A stretch of DNA of 64,000 nt from contig CAJTXZ010000005.1 in assembly GCA_910583725.1 (NCBI GenBank), positions 1 through 64,000 of the forward strand, written 5' to 3'. Of the stretch, positions 26,018-34,421 are shown one piece after another. This DNA comes from an uncultured Vampirovibrio sp. GTDB taxonomy: Bacteria > Cyanobacteriota > Vampirovibrionia > Gastranaerophilales > Gastranaerophilaceae. The notes under the pieces were generated by a model. That model searched no databases. It was not told where the DNA came from and saw only the letters and a program-made list of their open reading frames with translations. The position numbers and the translations under genes are program-made. Each line of letters opens with the position of its first letter. Positions within the stretch are counted from its first letter, which is position 1.

Positions 26018-27036
26018 ATGGTCCAAATTAGAAAAACGGCTCCTGCGGCAAATACTGCAGGTGTAAAATCTCTCGGGGGGGGGGGGGTAAAATAAACTCG
26101 GCTAGAAGCAGTGTTTCGTTGTTTGGAAGTAAAACATCAGGCAACACTGTGGGAGACTCTTTTAACTCTATTGCTAAAAGTTCAAGGGCATCAAAAGGTA
26201 CAGAAGATATAATAACAAGCGCTGGAAAAAAGGCAGAATCTAAATCTGCAGATATCAGCTCGGAAATGAAAGCTAAAAAGCTTGCTAAAGCAAAAGAACA
26301 GGCTAAGCTAAAGGCTGGAAAACTCCTCAAAAAAGGATATTCAATGGTTAGTGTGAGTGGAAACACCGTAACATATGGTAAGGATGGAAAATCAATTTCT
26401 CTAAAATATGGCAGCAAGGGATTAAAATCTAAAACAGTCTTAACCCCGGGCAAAAACGGGGAAGATGATAAGATTGTAAAAACCAAATACAAAAATGGTG
26501 AAGTTGTAAGTAAAACTATGACAAAAAGACACTGGATATCTGAAAATGAAAGTGTTGATTCAAACCCGGTTGATCTTTTAGCTAAGGAATCCAAACAAGC
26601 TGCAAACCAGGCAAAAAGAAAGGCCGGAATATTAGAAAAACAGTTTAAAGGCAAGGCTGATGTATCTGTAAATGGCGATACTGTGACGCTGAAGCATAAG
26701 GACGGCAAGACGGTTAAAATAAAATATAATGCCAAAGGCGAGCGTGCAGAGAGAACAGCGCGCCTGCCGGAAACGGATAGTGATTTAGCACGCGTTATTC
26801 ACACCAAATATAAAGATGGAAAGCCTATTGATAAATCATCAAAGCAGGAAGACGATTGGGTGCTTCCAGGCGATGGCGGCCTTGTATATGATGATAATAA
26901 AACAAGTGTGCAAAATAAAGATGATGAATGGATTTTGCCTGGTGATGGCGGGCTTGTTTATGATGACACAAAGGTTAAAAAGCCAAAAAAGGATGACGAC
27001 TGGACAATACCAGGGAACACTATTATTTATGATTAA
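26018..27036 (+). CDS. Lys-rich repeat protein interrupted by a G13 tract (phase-variable candidate)
   Basis: It starts at ATG 26018 with AAGGAG seven bases upstream. The first 19 codons read MVQIRKTAPAANTAGVKSL, then 13 G follow. In this state translation stops at 26093-26095 after 25 residues. With 11 or 14 G the frame continues as GGGKINSARSSVSLFGS into an open frame to 27036, giving 339 residues in the 14-G form. The protein has two ~75-residue repeats, each starting KAG and containing N-x-V-T-h-x-x-K-D-G-K-x-h-x-h-K-Y and ending in K-Y-K-[ND]-G. Three C-terminal repeats of DD-x-W-x-[LI]-P-G...YD follow. No signal peptide or membrane segment is visible. Function unknown. Confidence 0.75.
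26075..26087 (+). repeat. Poly-G tract (13 G) inside a coding region
   Basis: Thirteen consecutive G begin exactly at codon 20 of the gene starting at 26018, flanked by TC before and TAAA after. This is striking in a sequence this AT-rich. Length 11 or 14 gives an open frame; 12 and 13 give early stops. Confidence 0.9.
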
Positions 27037-27067
27037 AATTATTCACAGTGTTTAAATAATTTTTAAT

Positions 27068-27095
27068 AGGCGGACATAAGTAATATTGTCCGCCT
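27068..27095. terminator. Terminator between convergent repeat-protein and aldolase genes
   Basis: A perfect 9-bp GC-rich stem (AGGCGGACA at 27068-27076, TGTCCGCCT at 27087-27095) with a 10-base loop lies between two convergent genes. The T tails are weak on both sides. Confidence 0.6.
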
Positions 27096-27129
27096 TGTAT
27101 ATAAATGTTAAACAATTTAACGATTGAGA

Positions 27130-27735
27130 TTAAATCGCATTCCTTGCCTCGTTTACGGCCTCTTTTGCGCTTTGAATAATTTCAGTGATACTTTTGTTGC
27201 TATAAAGCTCTCTGCCAAGGCCTACAGCAACAGCACCTTTTTTTAGATATTCCTTGATATCGGAAATTTTAATTGAGCCTGTTGGCATAACATTTAAAAA
27301 TTTCATAGGCCTTAATAATTCTTCAACATAAGTTGGGCCGCCAAGGTCTTTTATGGGGTATATTTTTATAACGGGAACTCTTGCTTTCCAGGCCGTATAG
27401 GCTTCATTTGGGGTAGTTGCAGTAAGCATAAGGGGAATCTTGTGCCCGGATGATAATTTGACTAAATTCATCTGCAAAATTGGTGATACAAGGAGCTTTG
27501 CGCCTGCTTCAATCCCCTCTAAGGCCTGCAGTGAAGTAATTACTCCTCCTTGTGCTACATAAACATCAGGGTTTTTTGAAATTTCTCTTATAGCCTCAAT
27601 TCCTGAATTTATCTCTATAACCCTTATTCCGCCCTTTATGTAGGCATTTGCTATCTCTATTGCTCTATTTGTGTCGTCTTCTCTAATAATTCCGTAAATT
27701 TTGTTTTCTTTAATTGCTTGAATAATGTTTGTCAT
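27130..27735 (-). CDS. eda: KDPG/KHG-type aldolase (Eda family)
   Basis: 201 residues, TIM barrel. Catalytic residues of the family are in place: Glu in IRVIEINSG (Eda Glu45) and the Schiff-base Lys in VIKIYPIKDLGG (Eda KFFP). VAQGGVITSLQAL, ISPxL-type LVSPILQM and MPTGSIKISDIKEYLKKGAVAVGLG are also typical. Eda cleaves 2-keto-3-deoxy-6-phosphogluconate to pyruvate and glyceraldehyde-3-phosphate. The substrate-binding Arg after the Glu is replaced by Ser-Gly, and no other Entner-Doudoroff gene is near, so it may act on another 2-keto-3-deoxy sugar acid phosphate. It is one base from the STAS-like gene upstream. Confidence 0.82.
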   Translation of the reverse strand: MTNIIQAIKENKIYGIIREDDTNRAIEIANAYIKGGIRVIEINSGIEAIREISKNPDVYVAQGGVITSLQALEGIEAGAKLLVSPILQMNLVKLSSGHKIPLMLTATTPNEAYTAWKARVPVIKIYPIKDLGGPTYVEELLRPMKFLNVMPTGSIKISDIKEYLKKGAVAVGLGRELYSNKSITEIIQSAKEAVNEARNAI

Positions 27736-27736
27736 T

Positions 27737-28078
27737 TTATGTGCCGCTTCCTGTCTTTTTTAGATAAATATTTTTGTATGTTCTTCCTTTTGTGGTTTTT
27801 TCATTAAGGTTAACACTAACAGTAGTATTTTTCAATTTTCTTGGTGTAATAATATTTAACACTTGCTTATCTTTAACCAGGCAGCTGATTTTTGATTTTG
27901 TGTTTTTGCGCATAATTTCGCTTGAAATTAACAAGGTAATCCTGCTTGCATCAATAAGATTCATATTCCTTAAATCAAGTTCAAATTCAGGACACACTCT
28001 GTTTTTAAGCGCGTCTTTAATGACATTAAATTTCGGCTCATTATCTTTTGTATTAAACTTTATTTTGATTTTATCCAT
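27737..28078 (-). CDS. Small STAS-like hypothetical protein
   Basis: 113 residues from the ATG at 28078; a TTG 39 bases upstream is less likely. The centre reads FELDLRNMNLIDASRITLLISSEIM followed by ISCLVKDKQVLNII, the strand-helix pattern of a STAS domain (anti-sigma-antagonist fold) around the usual D-S/A-S position. The basic tail is longer than normal. The gene ends one base before the eda-like gene and is divergent from kdsD. A role in a partner-switching system is possible but no kinase partner is nearby. Moderate confidence in the fold only. Confidence 0.55.
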   Translation of the reverse strand: MDKIKIKFNTKDNEPKFNVIKDALKNRVCPEFELDLRNMNLIDASRITLLISSEIMRKNTKSKISCLVKDKQVLNIITPRKLKNTTVSVNLNEKTTKGRTYKNIYLKKTGSGT

Positions 28079-28207
28079 AAAAATATTTTTCTTTTTATTT
28101 AAAATTTCGGCCCTCAAATCTTAAACTTTATTAACTTTTTATTAAATTTAAACTGTTTGATGTATAATTTTAAGGAAACTGTATAAAATCTATGGGGGTT
28201 TTGCTTT

Positions 28208-29191
28208 ATGCAGGCTGTTATGATAAAGGAAGATGAATTAATTAAAAGCGCCAAGGATGTTTTTGATATCGAAGCAAACTCTATTCTTAAATTAAAAGAC
28301 AGGCTTTCAAAATCATTCATTGATGCTATAAACATCCTTTATCAGTCAAAAGGCAAAGTTGTTGTAACCGGTATGGGTAAATCAGGCCTTATAGGAAGAA
28401 AAATTGCTTCCACATTGTGCTCAACCGGTACTCCTGCTGTGTTTTTGCACCCCGCAGAATCCACCCATGGAGATTCAGGTATTATTACAAGGGATGATGT
28501 TGTTATCGGTATTTCAAACAGCGGCGAAACGGCCGAATTATTAAACCTTTTGCCTCTGGTAAAAAGATTTGGTGTGCCCTTAATCGGAATTACAGGTAAA
28601 ATTGAGTCTACTCTTGCAAAAAGGAGTGATGTTGTGTTGGATATTTCGGTTGAAAGAGAGGCATGCCCTTTAAATAAGGCACCCACTGCAAGCACAACAG
28701 TTACCCTCGCACTTGGTGATGCGCTTGCAGTATGCCTTTTAAAGAAACGCGGTTTTTCGTATGAAGATTTTCTTGTGTTTCACCCCTCAGGCACACTTGG
28801 CAAGGGAATTCTCTATAAAGTTTCTGATTTAATGCTCTCAGGCGATAAAGTACCGCTTTTGGACGAAAATTCCTGTTTTGTTGATGCCATAAAGCTTATT
28901 TCAGATAAAAAACTGGGCTGCGCATTTATTATTAATCCCGATAAAACCTTAAAAGGTGTAATAACCGATGGTGATATCAGAAGAATTATTATAAAACATG
29001 GAAATATTGAAAAATTAAAAGTTAAGGATGTAATGGTTTTAAACCCTAAACGTGCCAATGCTGATGATTTAGCAGCAAAAGCTCTTTCAATTATGGAAAA
29101 ATATTCAATCACATCTCTTGCAGTTGTAGAAAATGAAAAATTAATTGGCGTTCTTCATATTCATGACCTTTTAAAGGCGGGAGTGGCCTAA
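28208..29191 (+). CDS. kdsD: D-arabinose-5-phosphate isomerase
   Basis: 327 residues: a SIS sugar-isomerase domain (VVVTGMGKSGLIGRKIA, FLHPAESTHGDSG, ISNSGETAELL, FHPSGTLGKG) followed by two CBS domains (about 205-327). This is the full KdsD/KpsF layout. It converts ribulose-5-phosphate to arabinose-5-phosphate, the first step to Kdo in lipopolysaccharide. It is followed after one base by kdsC, so the two act and are expressed together. A GGGGG run upstream precedes the ATG. Confidence 0.95.
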   Translation: MQAVMIKEDELIKSAKDVFDIEANSILKLKDRLSKSFIDAINILYQSKGKVVVTGMGKSGLIGRKIASTLCSTGTPAVFLHPAESTHGDSGIITRDDVVIGISNSGETAELLNLLPLVKRFGVPLIGITGKIESTLAKRSDVVLDISVEREACPLNKAPTASTTVTLALGDALAVCLLKKRGFSYEDFLVFHPSGTLGKGILYKVSDLMLSGDKVPLLDENSCFVDAIKLISDKKLGCAFIINPDKTLKGVITDGDIRRIIIKHGNIEKLKVKDVMVLNPKRANADDLAAKALSIMEKYSITSLAVVENEKLIGVLHIHDLLKAGVA

Positions 29192-29192
29192 T

Positions 29193-29747
29193 ATGACAGG
29201 TTTCATGGATGATGTAAATTTAAGATTGAAAGCAAAAAAAATAAAACTGGTTGCTTTTGATGTGGATGGCGTTATGACCGATGGCTCTCTAACTTTTTTG
29301 GAAGATGGCAGAGAAATAAAAACCTATAATGCAAAGGACGGCCAGGGTGTTGTAATGTTAAACAGAGCCGGCTTTAAAACTGCAATAATAACAGCAAGGG
29401 ATAATGGTACTGTTGTTCACAGGGCAGAGGTTCTCGGCATAACAAAGCTTTTTAAAGGACAAAAAAATAAACTAAAGGCACTTGATGAATTGTGCAGCGA
29501 GTTTAAACTAAGCTATGATGAAATTGCCTATATGGGAGATGATTTCCCGGACCTTTGCGTCATAGAAAAAGTGGGTCTTTCCTGCGCCCCGAATGATGCT
29601 ATTGATGAAATCAAAGAAGCGGCTTCGTGTGTGTCAACATATGGCGGCGGCAGGGGTGCAGTCCGCGAATTTTGTAATTTTATCTTAAAATCAAATAATT
29701 TAACTTGGCATGATATTGTAAAAAACTGTGAAACACTAAAACAATAA
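29193..29747 (+). CDS. kdsC: Kdo-8-phosphate phosphatase (HAD family)
   Basis: 184 residues, C0-type HAD phosphatase. Motif I is FDVDGVMTDG (nucleophile Asp and acid/base Asp), motif II AIITARDNGT, Lys in GQKNKLKAL and motif IV YMGDDFPDL; AYGGGRGAVRE-type STYGGGRGAVREF closes the family. It removes phosphate from Kdo-8-P to give Kdo. Partner of kdsD directly upstream. kdsA and kdsB are not in the window. Presence of both supports an LPS-bearing outer membrane. Confidence 0.94.
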   Translation: MTGFMDDVNLRLKAKKIKLVAFDVDGVMTDGSLTFLEDGREIKTYNAKDGQGVVMLNRAGFKTAIITARDNGTVVHRAEVLGITKLFKGQKNKLKALDELCSEFKLSYDEIAYMGDDFPDLCVIEKVGLSCAPNDAIDEIKEAASCVSTYGGGRGAVREFCNFILKSNNLTWHDIVKNCETLKQ

Positions 29748-29942
29748 TTATTTAAATTTAAAATTTTTCCGTTTCCCTTTAGCTGCAGACAGCAGGCCTA
29801 TTTGCGTTGGCACTGTTTAATAATCCATTATCACAAATGTAAAGTTATATAACAATTTTGTTAAATTAACGCAATATTTATTGAAAAAAATACTTTATTA
29901 ATATACATGGATTATGACATTTCTTAAAATGAGAGTTTACTT

Positions 29943-30146
29943 ATGAACGAACGAGAATTAAATACGTTGTTTAACATCGTAACAGAACCTGAAAAAAATG
30001 CTTACACTTTAAACAGTATTGAAAAAGTATCAGAGATTCAAAGAATTGTAAGAATTTTTGAAATCTCAAGAGAACAAAAACAAAGTTTTAAGCAAATTTC
30101 AGCAAGAGGCCTTGTTGCATTTAAAATGCTCGTTAGCAATAATTAA
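29943..30146 (+). CDS. Small helical hypothetical protein (67 aa)
   Basis: 67 residues with GAGAG ahead of the ATG. It looks fully helical and charged (IEKVSEIQRIVRIFEISREQKQSFKQI), with no membrane segment. It overlaps the convergent receiver/GGDEF gene by four bases. No family recognised. Codon use is ordinary for this genome and the ribosome binding site supports it as real. Confidence 0.6.
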   Translation: MNERELNTLFNIVTEPEKNAYTLNSIEKVSEIQRIVRIFEISREQKQSFKQISARGLVAFKMLVSNN

Positions 30147-31666
30147 AGATAGGATTTATATTCATTAATAAGCCCATCTAATGTGATAGAAAGCTTATGA
30201 AAGCTGTATTCAGTTAAATTCAGGCTGAATGAATTATACCCTTTTCTTTCATTGCCAAAAAATATCTCTGTTACAATGTCAACCTTTGAAAACCCGGGGT
30301 AATTAACAGTGAGCCTCATCATCCTGTCATCTTTTGTAAGTTCAAAATATGACTGATTAAAGTCAATCTTTTTATCAACGTTGATAAATAAACGTTGATT
30401 TTCAACCTGCAGTTTAAATTTATCAAACACGGGTTTTGTAACAAGTTCGCACTTTTTCTTAAACGCTTGTCTGAATAGACTTGCGTTTCTTTCTTCTTCT
30501 TCGCTGAAATCAGCCTTTTTAATATCAGGTAAAGCAGGATTAGGTTTGTTTTGAAGCACAACCTCGGCTTCTTCTTTAACTGCAGGCAAAACAGGCTCTT
30601 CCTTTGCTGTTTCTTGCACAGGTTCAGTTTCTTTGGCGTTGTATTCTAAATTTAAAAATGTATCATTTATAAAATCTGTTTTATTATCCGCCTTTTTAAA
30701 TAAATTTTGCGCATGAGACACTTTTTCTTTAATGCTTAATCTTTTCTCTATTATATTAGGCCCATGTTCTTTTATTCTGCTGTTTTCTTTTGGGCTGTTA
30801 AATTCTGATAATATATCATGTGCTACAAGAAGAGTATTTGTGTTATTTTCGGTATTTTTGAATGTCCTCTCAAGCATTAACTTAATCGTATCGAATCCTT
30901 CCACCTTGATTTCTGCAACACTTGCATTTACGCTCAAATCAAGCCCCAGATTATTATTAATCCTCTCAAACACAGCATATGCTCCGTTTAATTTTGTTTT
31001 GGGCAGAAATATATAATATTTGCCGTCTTTTCTTATTCCAACAGAATCATTCAGCCTGATTGATTTTTTAATTGTTTCATTAAGTGAAGCCTGATTTTTA
31101 AATGGCGGAAATTTTTTATCAGGCCCAACAAGCATCATGCAAGCATTGTTTTTATATTTTACAGCTGAGTCGATTTCATTCTTTAAAAATTGTTCAGCAT
31201 ATTCTTCTGTATAAAATCCTGTCTTATCTTGAATTATGCCAAGATTTATAAGGAAATTATTCCTTGATGTTATATTTAATGTTGTTTCATTCTTCTGTAT
31301 GCACCAGATAACTCTTATTAGAAGTTCCCAATCGGCAACGGGTGCTTTAATAATATCTGAAATTCCGCAGTCAAAAGCATCAATCAAAAATTCTTTTGTG
31401 CAGTCTTCACTGTATAAAAGAATTGGAATGTTTTGGAGAAGCTCGGTGTGTTTGATTTTTTTAATTGCATTCAGACTGTCTTCGCTGTCGCCTTTGGCAT
31501 GGAGGATAATAACATTTGGCATTGCCTGGCTTAAAAATGCCGGTGCGTTTTCAAGATTTGCATCTATTATTTTATCTAAATCTCTTAATAATACAAGTTT
31601 TGACGAGATTAAATTTATAGCATCAAATTTATCACCAACAATTGCTATAATGTTATTAAAACCCAT
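30143..31666 (-). CDS. Degenerate receiver + GGDEF-like regulatory protein
   Basis: 507 residues from ATG 31666 (GGAG 10 bases upstream; an earlier GTG is too close to it). Residues 1-125 have the alternating strand/helix layout of a response-regulator receiver, but the phosphoacceptor position reads VIILHAKG with no Asp. Residues about 140-280 resemble a GGDEF domain (TGFYTEEYAEQFLKNEI, then NDSVGIRKDGKYYIFLP) with the GGDEF loop lost, so no cyclase activity is expected. A Glu/Pro-rich linker (330-400) leads to a C-terminal domain of about 110 residues of unknown type. Probably a signalling adaptor; this is inference. Confidence 0.65.
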   Translation of the reverse strand: MGFNNIIAIVGDKFDAINLISSKLVLLRDLDKIIDANLENAPAFLSQAMPNVIILHAKGDSEDSLNAIKKIKHTELLQNIPILLYSEDCTKEFLIDAFDCGISDIIKAPVADWELLIRVIWCIQKNETTLNITSRNNFLINLGIIQDKTGFYTEEYAEQFLKNEIDSAVKYKNNACMMLVGPDKKFPPFKNQASLNETIKKSIRLNDSVGIRKDGKYYIFLPKTKLNGAYAVFERINNNLGLDLSVNASVAEIKVEGFDTIKLMLERTFKNTENNTNTLLVAHDILSEFNSPKENSRIKEHGPNIIEKRLSIKEKVSHAQNLFKKADNKTDFINDTFLNLEYNAKETEPVQETAKEEPVLPAVKEEAEVVLQNKPNPALPDIKKADFSEEEERNASLFRQAFKKKCELVTKPVFDKFKLQVENQRLFINVDKKIDFNQSYFELTKDDRMMRLTVNYPGFSKVDIVTEIFFGNERKGYNSFSLNLTEYSFHKLSITLDGLINEYKSYL

Positions 31667-31766
31667 AAAATCCACACTCCGCTTTCAATTATGTTATTTC
31701 TTTAATAAAGAATACTATTAATTTACAAAAATGACAAATCTATAAAGTTTTGATAAGCTGTCATTT

Positions 31767-33458
31767 ATGAACAAGAAAAATTTTTTATATCTGGTATTGA
31801 TTTTATTAGCCGCAACTCTTCTTAGGCTATGGCATATAGACAAGCCTGAGGGGATGTGGAACGATGAGTATTTGACCTGGAAAATTGCAAATGCCAAATT
31901 GGGCACAGATTTTTTTGTCGCGCTTAAGACAAATTGTCATGCCCCGCTTCATTATTTGTATCTTAAGTTGTGGATGTTTATTTTTCATGATTCAGATAAG
32001 GCGCTTAGACTCTCATCTCTTGTACCCGGGGTTCTCGGTATAATTGTTATGTATTTTGCAGCACTTGAATATAAGAAAAAAGAGGGCATTAATACGGCCC
32101 TTGCAGTGGCTCTTATCTGTGCAATAAGTTCGTTTTTAATATACTTTTCCCAAGAAATCAGGATTTATTCCTTAACATTTTTTATAACAACTCTAATGTT
32201 ATTGTATGCATTTAAAATATTTAATAATCCATCCAAAAAGAACTTTGCGCTTTATTCTATATTCTCTTTGTGCTTAATTTTAACCCACACAATAGGTTTT
32301 GTGTTTGTGTTCTTTTCAACAGCTGCACTTCTAGTTTTCGCTGTGCCAAAGAAGAAAGCAAAAGATTTTCTTTTATTAAGTATTTTGGGTGTTATCATTC
32401 TCGCTTTGCCGTTTGTGCCGTTAATTGCAAAAATTTTATTTAAAACCGGTTACTTTAGCCAATGGTGGGCGCCGTTTAATTTTTCACGTACATTATTTTT
32501 ATTTACAGATGTTTATTCACCCGTATTAAATGATACAGCACACGTCTATAATACATTTTCTGATGCATTCTATAAAAACGGGATAGTAAACGTAGGGTAT
32601 TTTATTTTTGCTATAATTCCAACGTTAATTGGCCTGACCTGCTTTATAAAAGGTATTTTAAATCCTAAAAAAATGCAGGGATACTTGCTTATGACTCTTC
32701 TTTGCACCCTTTTAACTGTTCTTATTGCAGCAATGGCAGGGAAAATTGTTTTTGTAACAAAATATATGATAGAAATTGTGCCTATTTTCCTTCTTTTTGC
32801 AGCCGATGGCTTTGTTTCATTTAAATCAAAAGGCTTCAAGATAACAATAGCTACCATATTTGTTGTTATAAGCCTTTTTTATACGGCGGTTTCTGCTACC
32901 TCTGCTGTCAGAATGGTAAGAGAGGAAGGCCAGAGACTTCCTGTTGTAAAGCTTTCTGAAATGGGTCTAAAAAAAAACGACAAAATACTCTTTCTTTATT
33001 ACCCAAAAGACTGGTATTATAAGTATGTAGACTTTAATAACCCTGTAAGTGAAGCATATTTGAATGCTGAATATATTACAAAACATAACTTTTCATATTT
33101 TTTAAAGACCGGCATGTCAACCACACAAGCATATAAGGACGGCAAAAATATTTTAAGGCCTGTTTTTGCCTCCAGCTATAATCAAACACTTGAGGAATGG
33201 CTTAATTTATTTGTTACATACACCTTAAAACCCGGCGATAGCCTTTTTGTTGTTGATTTAACATCTGTAAGTTTCTTTCCTATGGACGTCATTAATAATA
33301 TAGCAAAGGATGAAAATGCTTATAAAAATACCCCGCTTCTATATCTTGTAATGTCTTATATAAAGAATTATTCGCTTGAAAAACTGTATAGCACCCTTGT
33401 TTATAAAGGCTATCAAGACACAGGCAGCTGGAGAATTTATAAGTTTACAAAAGGGTGA
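31767..33458 (+). CDS. GT39-type membrane glycosyltransferase (ArnT/PMT-like)
   Basis: 563 residues. About ten membrane helices fill residues 1-370. The family's acidic catalytic motif in the first periplasmic loop is present as MWNDEYLTW, followed by HAPLHYLYLKLW as in undecaprenyl-phosphate sugar transferases. A periplasmic domain of about 180 residues follows. These enzymes move a sugar from a polyprenyl phosphate to lipid A, glycans or protein. Target unknown. Divergent from the receiver/GGDEF gene. Confidence 0.85.
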   Translation: MNKKNFLYLVLILLAATLLRLWHIDKPEGMWNDEYLTWKIANAKLGTDFFVALKTNCHAPLHYLYLKLWMFIFHDSDKALRLSSLVPGVLGIIVMYFAALEYKKKEGINTALAVALICAISSFLIYFSQEIRIYSLTFFITTLMLLYAFKIFNNPSKKNFALYSIFSLCLILTHTIGFVFVFFSTAALLVFAVPKKKAKDFLLLSILGVIILALPFVPLIAKILFKTGYFSQWWAPFNFSRTLFLFTDVYSPVLNDTAHVYNTFSDAFYKNGIVNVGYFIFAIIPTLIGLTCFIKGILNPKKMQGYLLMTLLCTLLTVLIAAMAGKIVFVTKYMIEIVPIFLLFAADGFVSFKSKGFKITIATIFVVISLFYTAVSATSAVRMVREEGQRLPVVKLSEMGLKKNDKILFLYYPKDWYYKYVDFNNPVSEAYLNAEYITKHNFSYFLKTGMSTTQAYKDGKNILRPVFASSYNQTLEEWLNLFVTYTLKPGDSLFVVDLTSVSFFPMDVINNIAKDENAYKNTPLLYLVMSYIKNYSLEKLYSTLVYKGYQDTGSWRIYKFTKG

Positions 33459-33571
33459 TTATTATAATTGCAACATTTTTTTAACAGAAATAGCGATTAC
33501 TGATACACTAACTTCCATAATACCTGCATTTAATTTGGCTTGAAGTTTTATTAAAACGCGTGTTTTGCAAA

Positions 33572-33606
33572 AATCCTCCTGTTGATTCCTTTAAAACAGG
33601 AGGATT
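33572..33606 (-). terminator. Terminator after clpP
   Basis: A perfect 12-bp stem (AATCCTCCTGTT at 33572-33583, AACAGGAGGATT at 33595-33606) with an 11-base loop, followed on the minus strand by TTTTGC. It lies 31 bases past the clpP stop. It could also end the glycosyltransferase transcript. Confidence 0.7.
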
Positions 33607-33636
33607 GAAACTTTGTTTACTAAAAATATAATAAGC

Positions 33637-34245
33637 TTAATTATTCTCATCCCTTGTTACAATTTTATCAATCAAGCCGTATTCAAGGGCTTCCTGGGCT
33701 GTCATAAAGTTATCTCTTTCTGTATCTTTTTTAATTTTTTCAACCTTTTGGCCTGTATGCTCTGCTAATAAGTCATTCAGCATCTTTTTCATCCTGAGGA
33801 TTTCTTTAGCCTCGATTTCGATATCCGTTGCTTGTCCTTTTGCTCCGCCTAATGGCTGGTGAATCATAATTCTTGAATTTGGAAGCGCAAGTCTTTTGCC
33901 TTTTGTGCCGCCGGATAACAAGAATGCGCCCATTGAAGCAGCATCCCCAAGACATATTGTTGAAACATCGGATTTAATTAATTTCATTGTGTCGTAAATT
34001 GCCATGCCAGCAGTTATAACGCCTCCCGGACTATTAATATAGAGCATGATATCTTTTTCTGAATTTTCTGAATCCAATAATAGAAGCTGCGCCACTATGG
34101 AATTAGCTACATCGTCATCAATTTCACTCCCTAAGAATATTATTCTTTCCCTTAAAAGCCTTGAAAATATATCAAATGACCTCTCGCCCTTTGATGAAGC
34201 CTCAATAACTGTCGGCACATAGCTTAGAATCTGGTATGTATTCAT
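33637..34245 (-). CDS. clpP: ATP-dependent Clp protease proteolytic subunit
   Basis: 202 residues, complete. The catalytic triad is visible: Ser104 in GDAASMGAFLL, His129 in RIMIHQPLGG and Asp178 in DTERDNFM. SERIIFLG-type LRERIIFLGSEID and the IDKI C-terminus match the family. It forms the tetradecameric chamber served by ClpX/ClpA. The AAA+ partners are not in the window. Confidence 0.97.
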   Translation of the reverse strand: MNTYQILSYVPTVIEASSKGERSFDIFSRLLRERIIFLGSEIDDDVANSIVAQLLLLDSENSEKDIMLYINSPGGVITAGMAIYDTMKLIKSDVSTICLGDAASMGAFLLSGGTKGKRLALPNSRIMIHQPLGGAKGQATDIEIEAKEILRMKKMLNDLLAEHTGQKVEKIKKDTERDNFMTAQEALEYGLIDKIVTRDENN

Positions 34246-34421
34246 AAAAATTATATCCTTTATCTCAATATTATTTTGTAATTATTATAAATGAAATTGT
34301 CGTATTTTTATTAAATTTTACTAAATTTTAATACAAAAATACATCAAAATGTTTAAAATTATGAATGTTTGTATTACAATTTGAAATGGACTTAATGAAT
34401 TTAATTATAAGGAAGAATGTT

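Noticed and set aside
26028..26735. Minus-strand 235-residue open frame opposite the G13 gene
   Set aside because: Hydrophobic mirror of a Lys/Gly/Asp-rich coding strand, no ribosome binding site; the + strand has the strong start and repeats.
31236..31721. Plus-strand 161-residue open frame
   Set aside because: Antisense shadow of the receiver/GGDEF gene.
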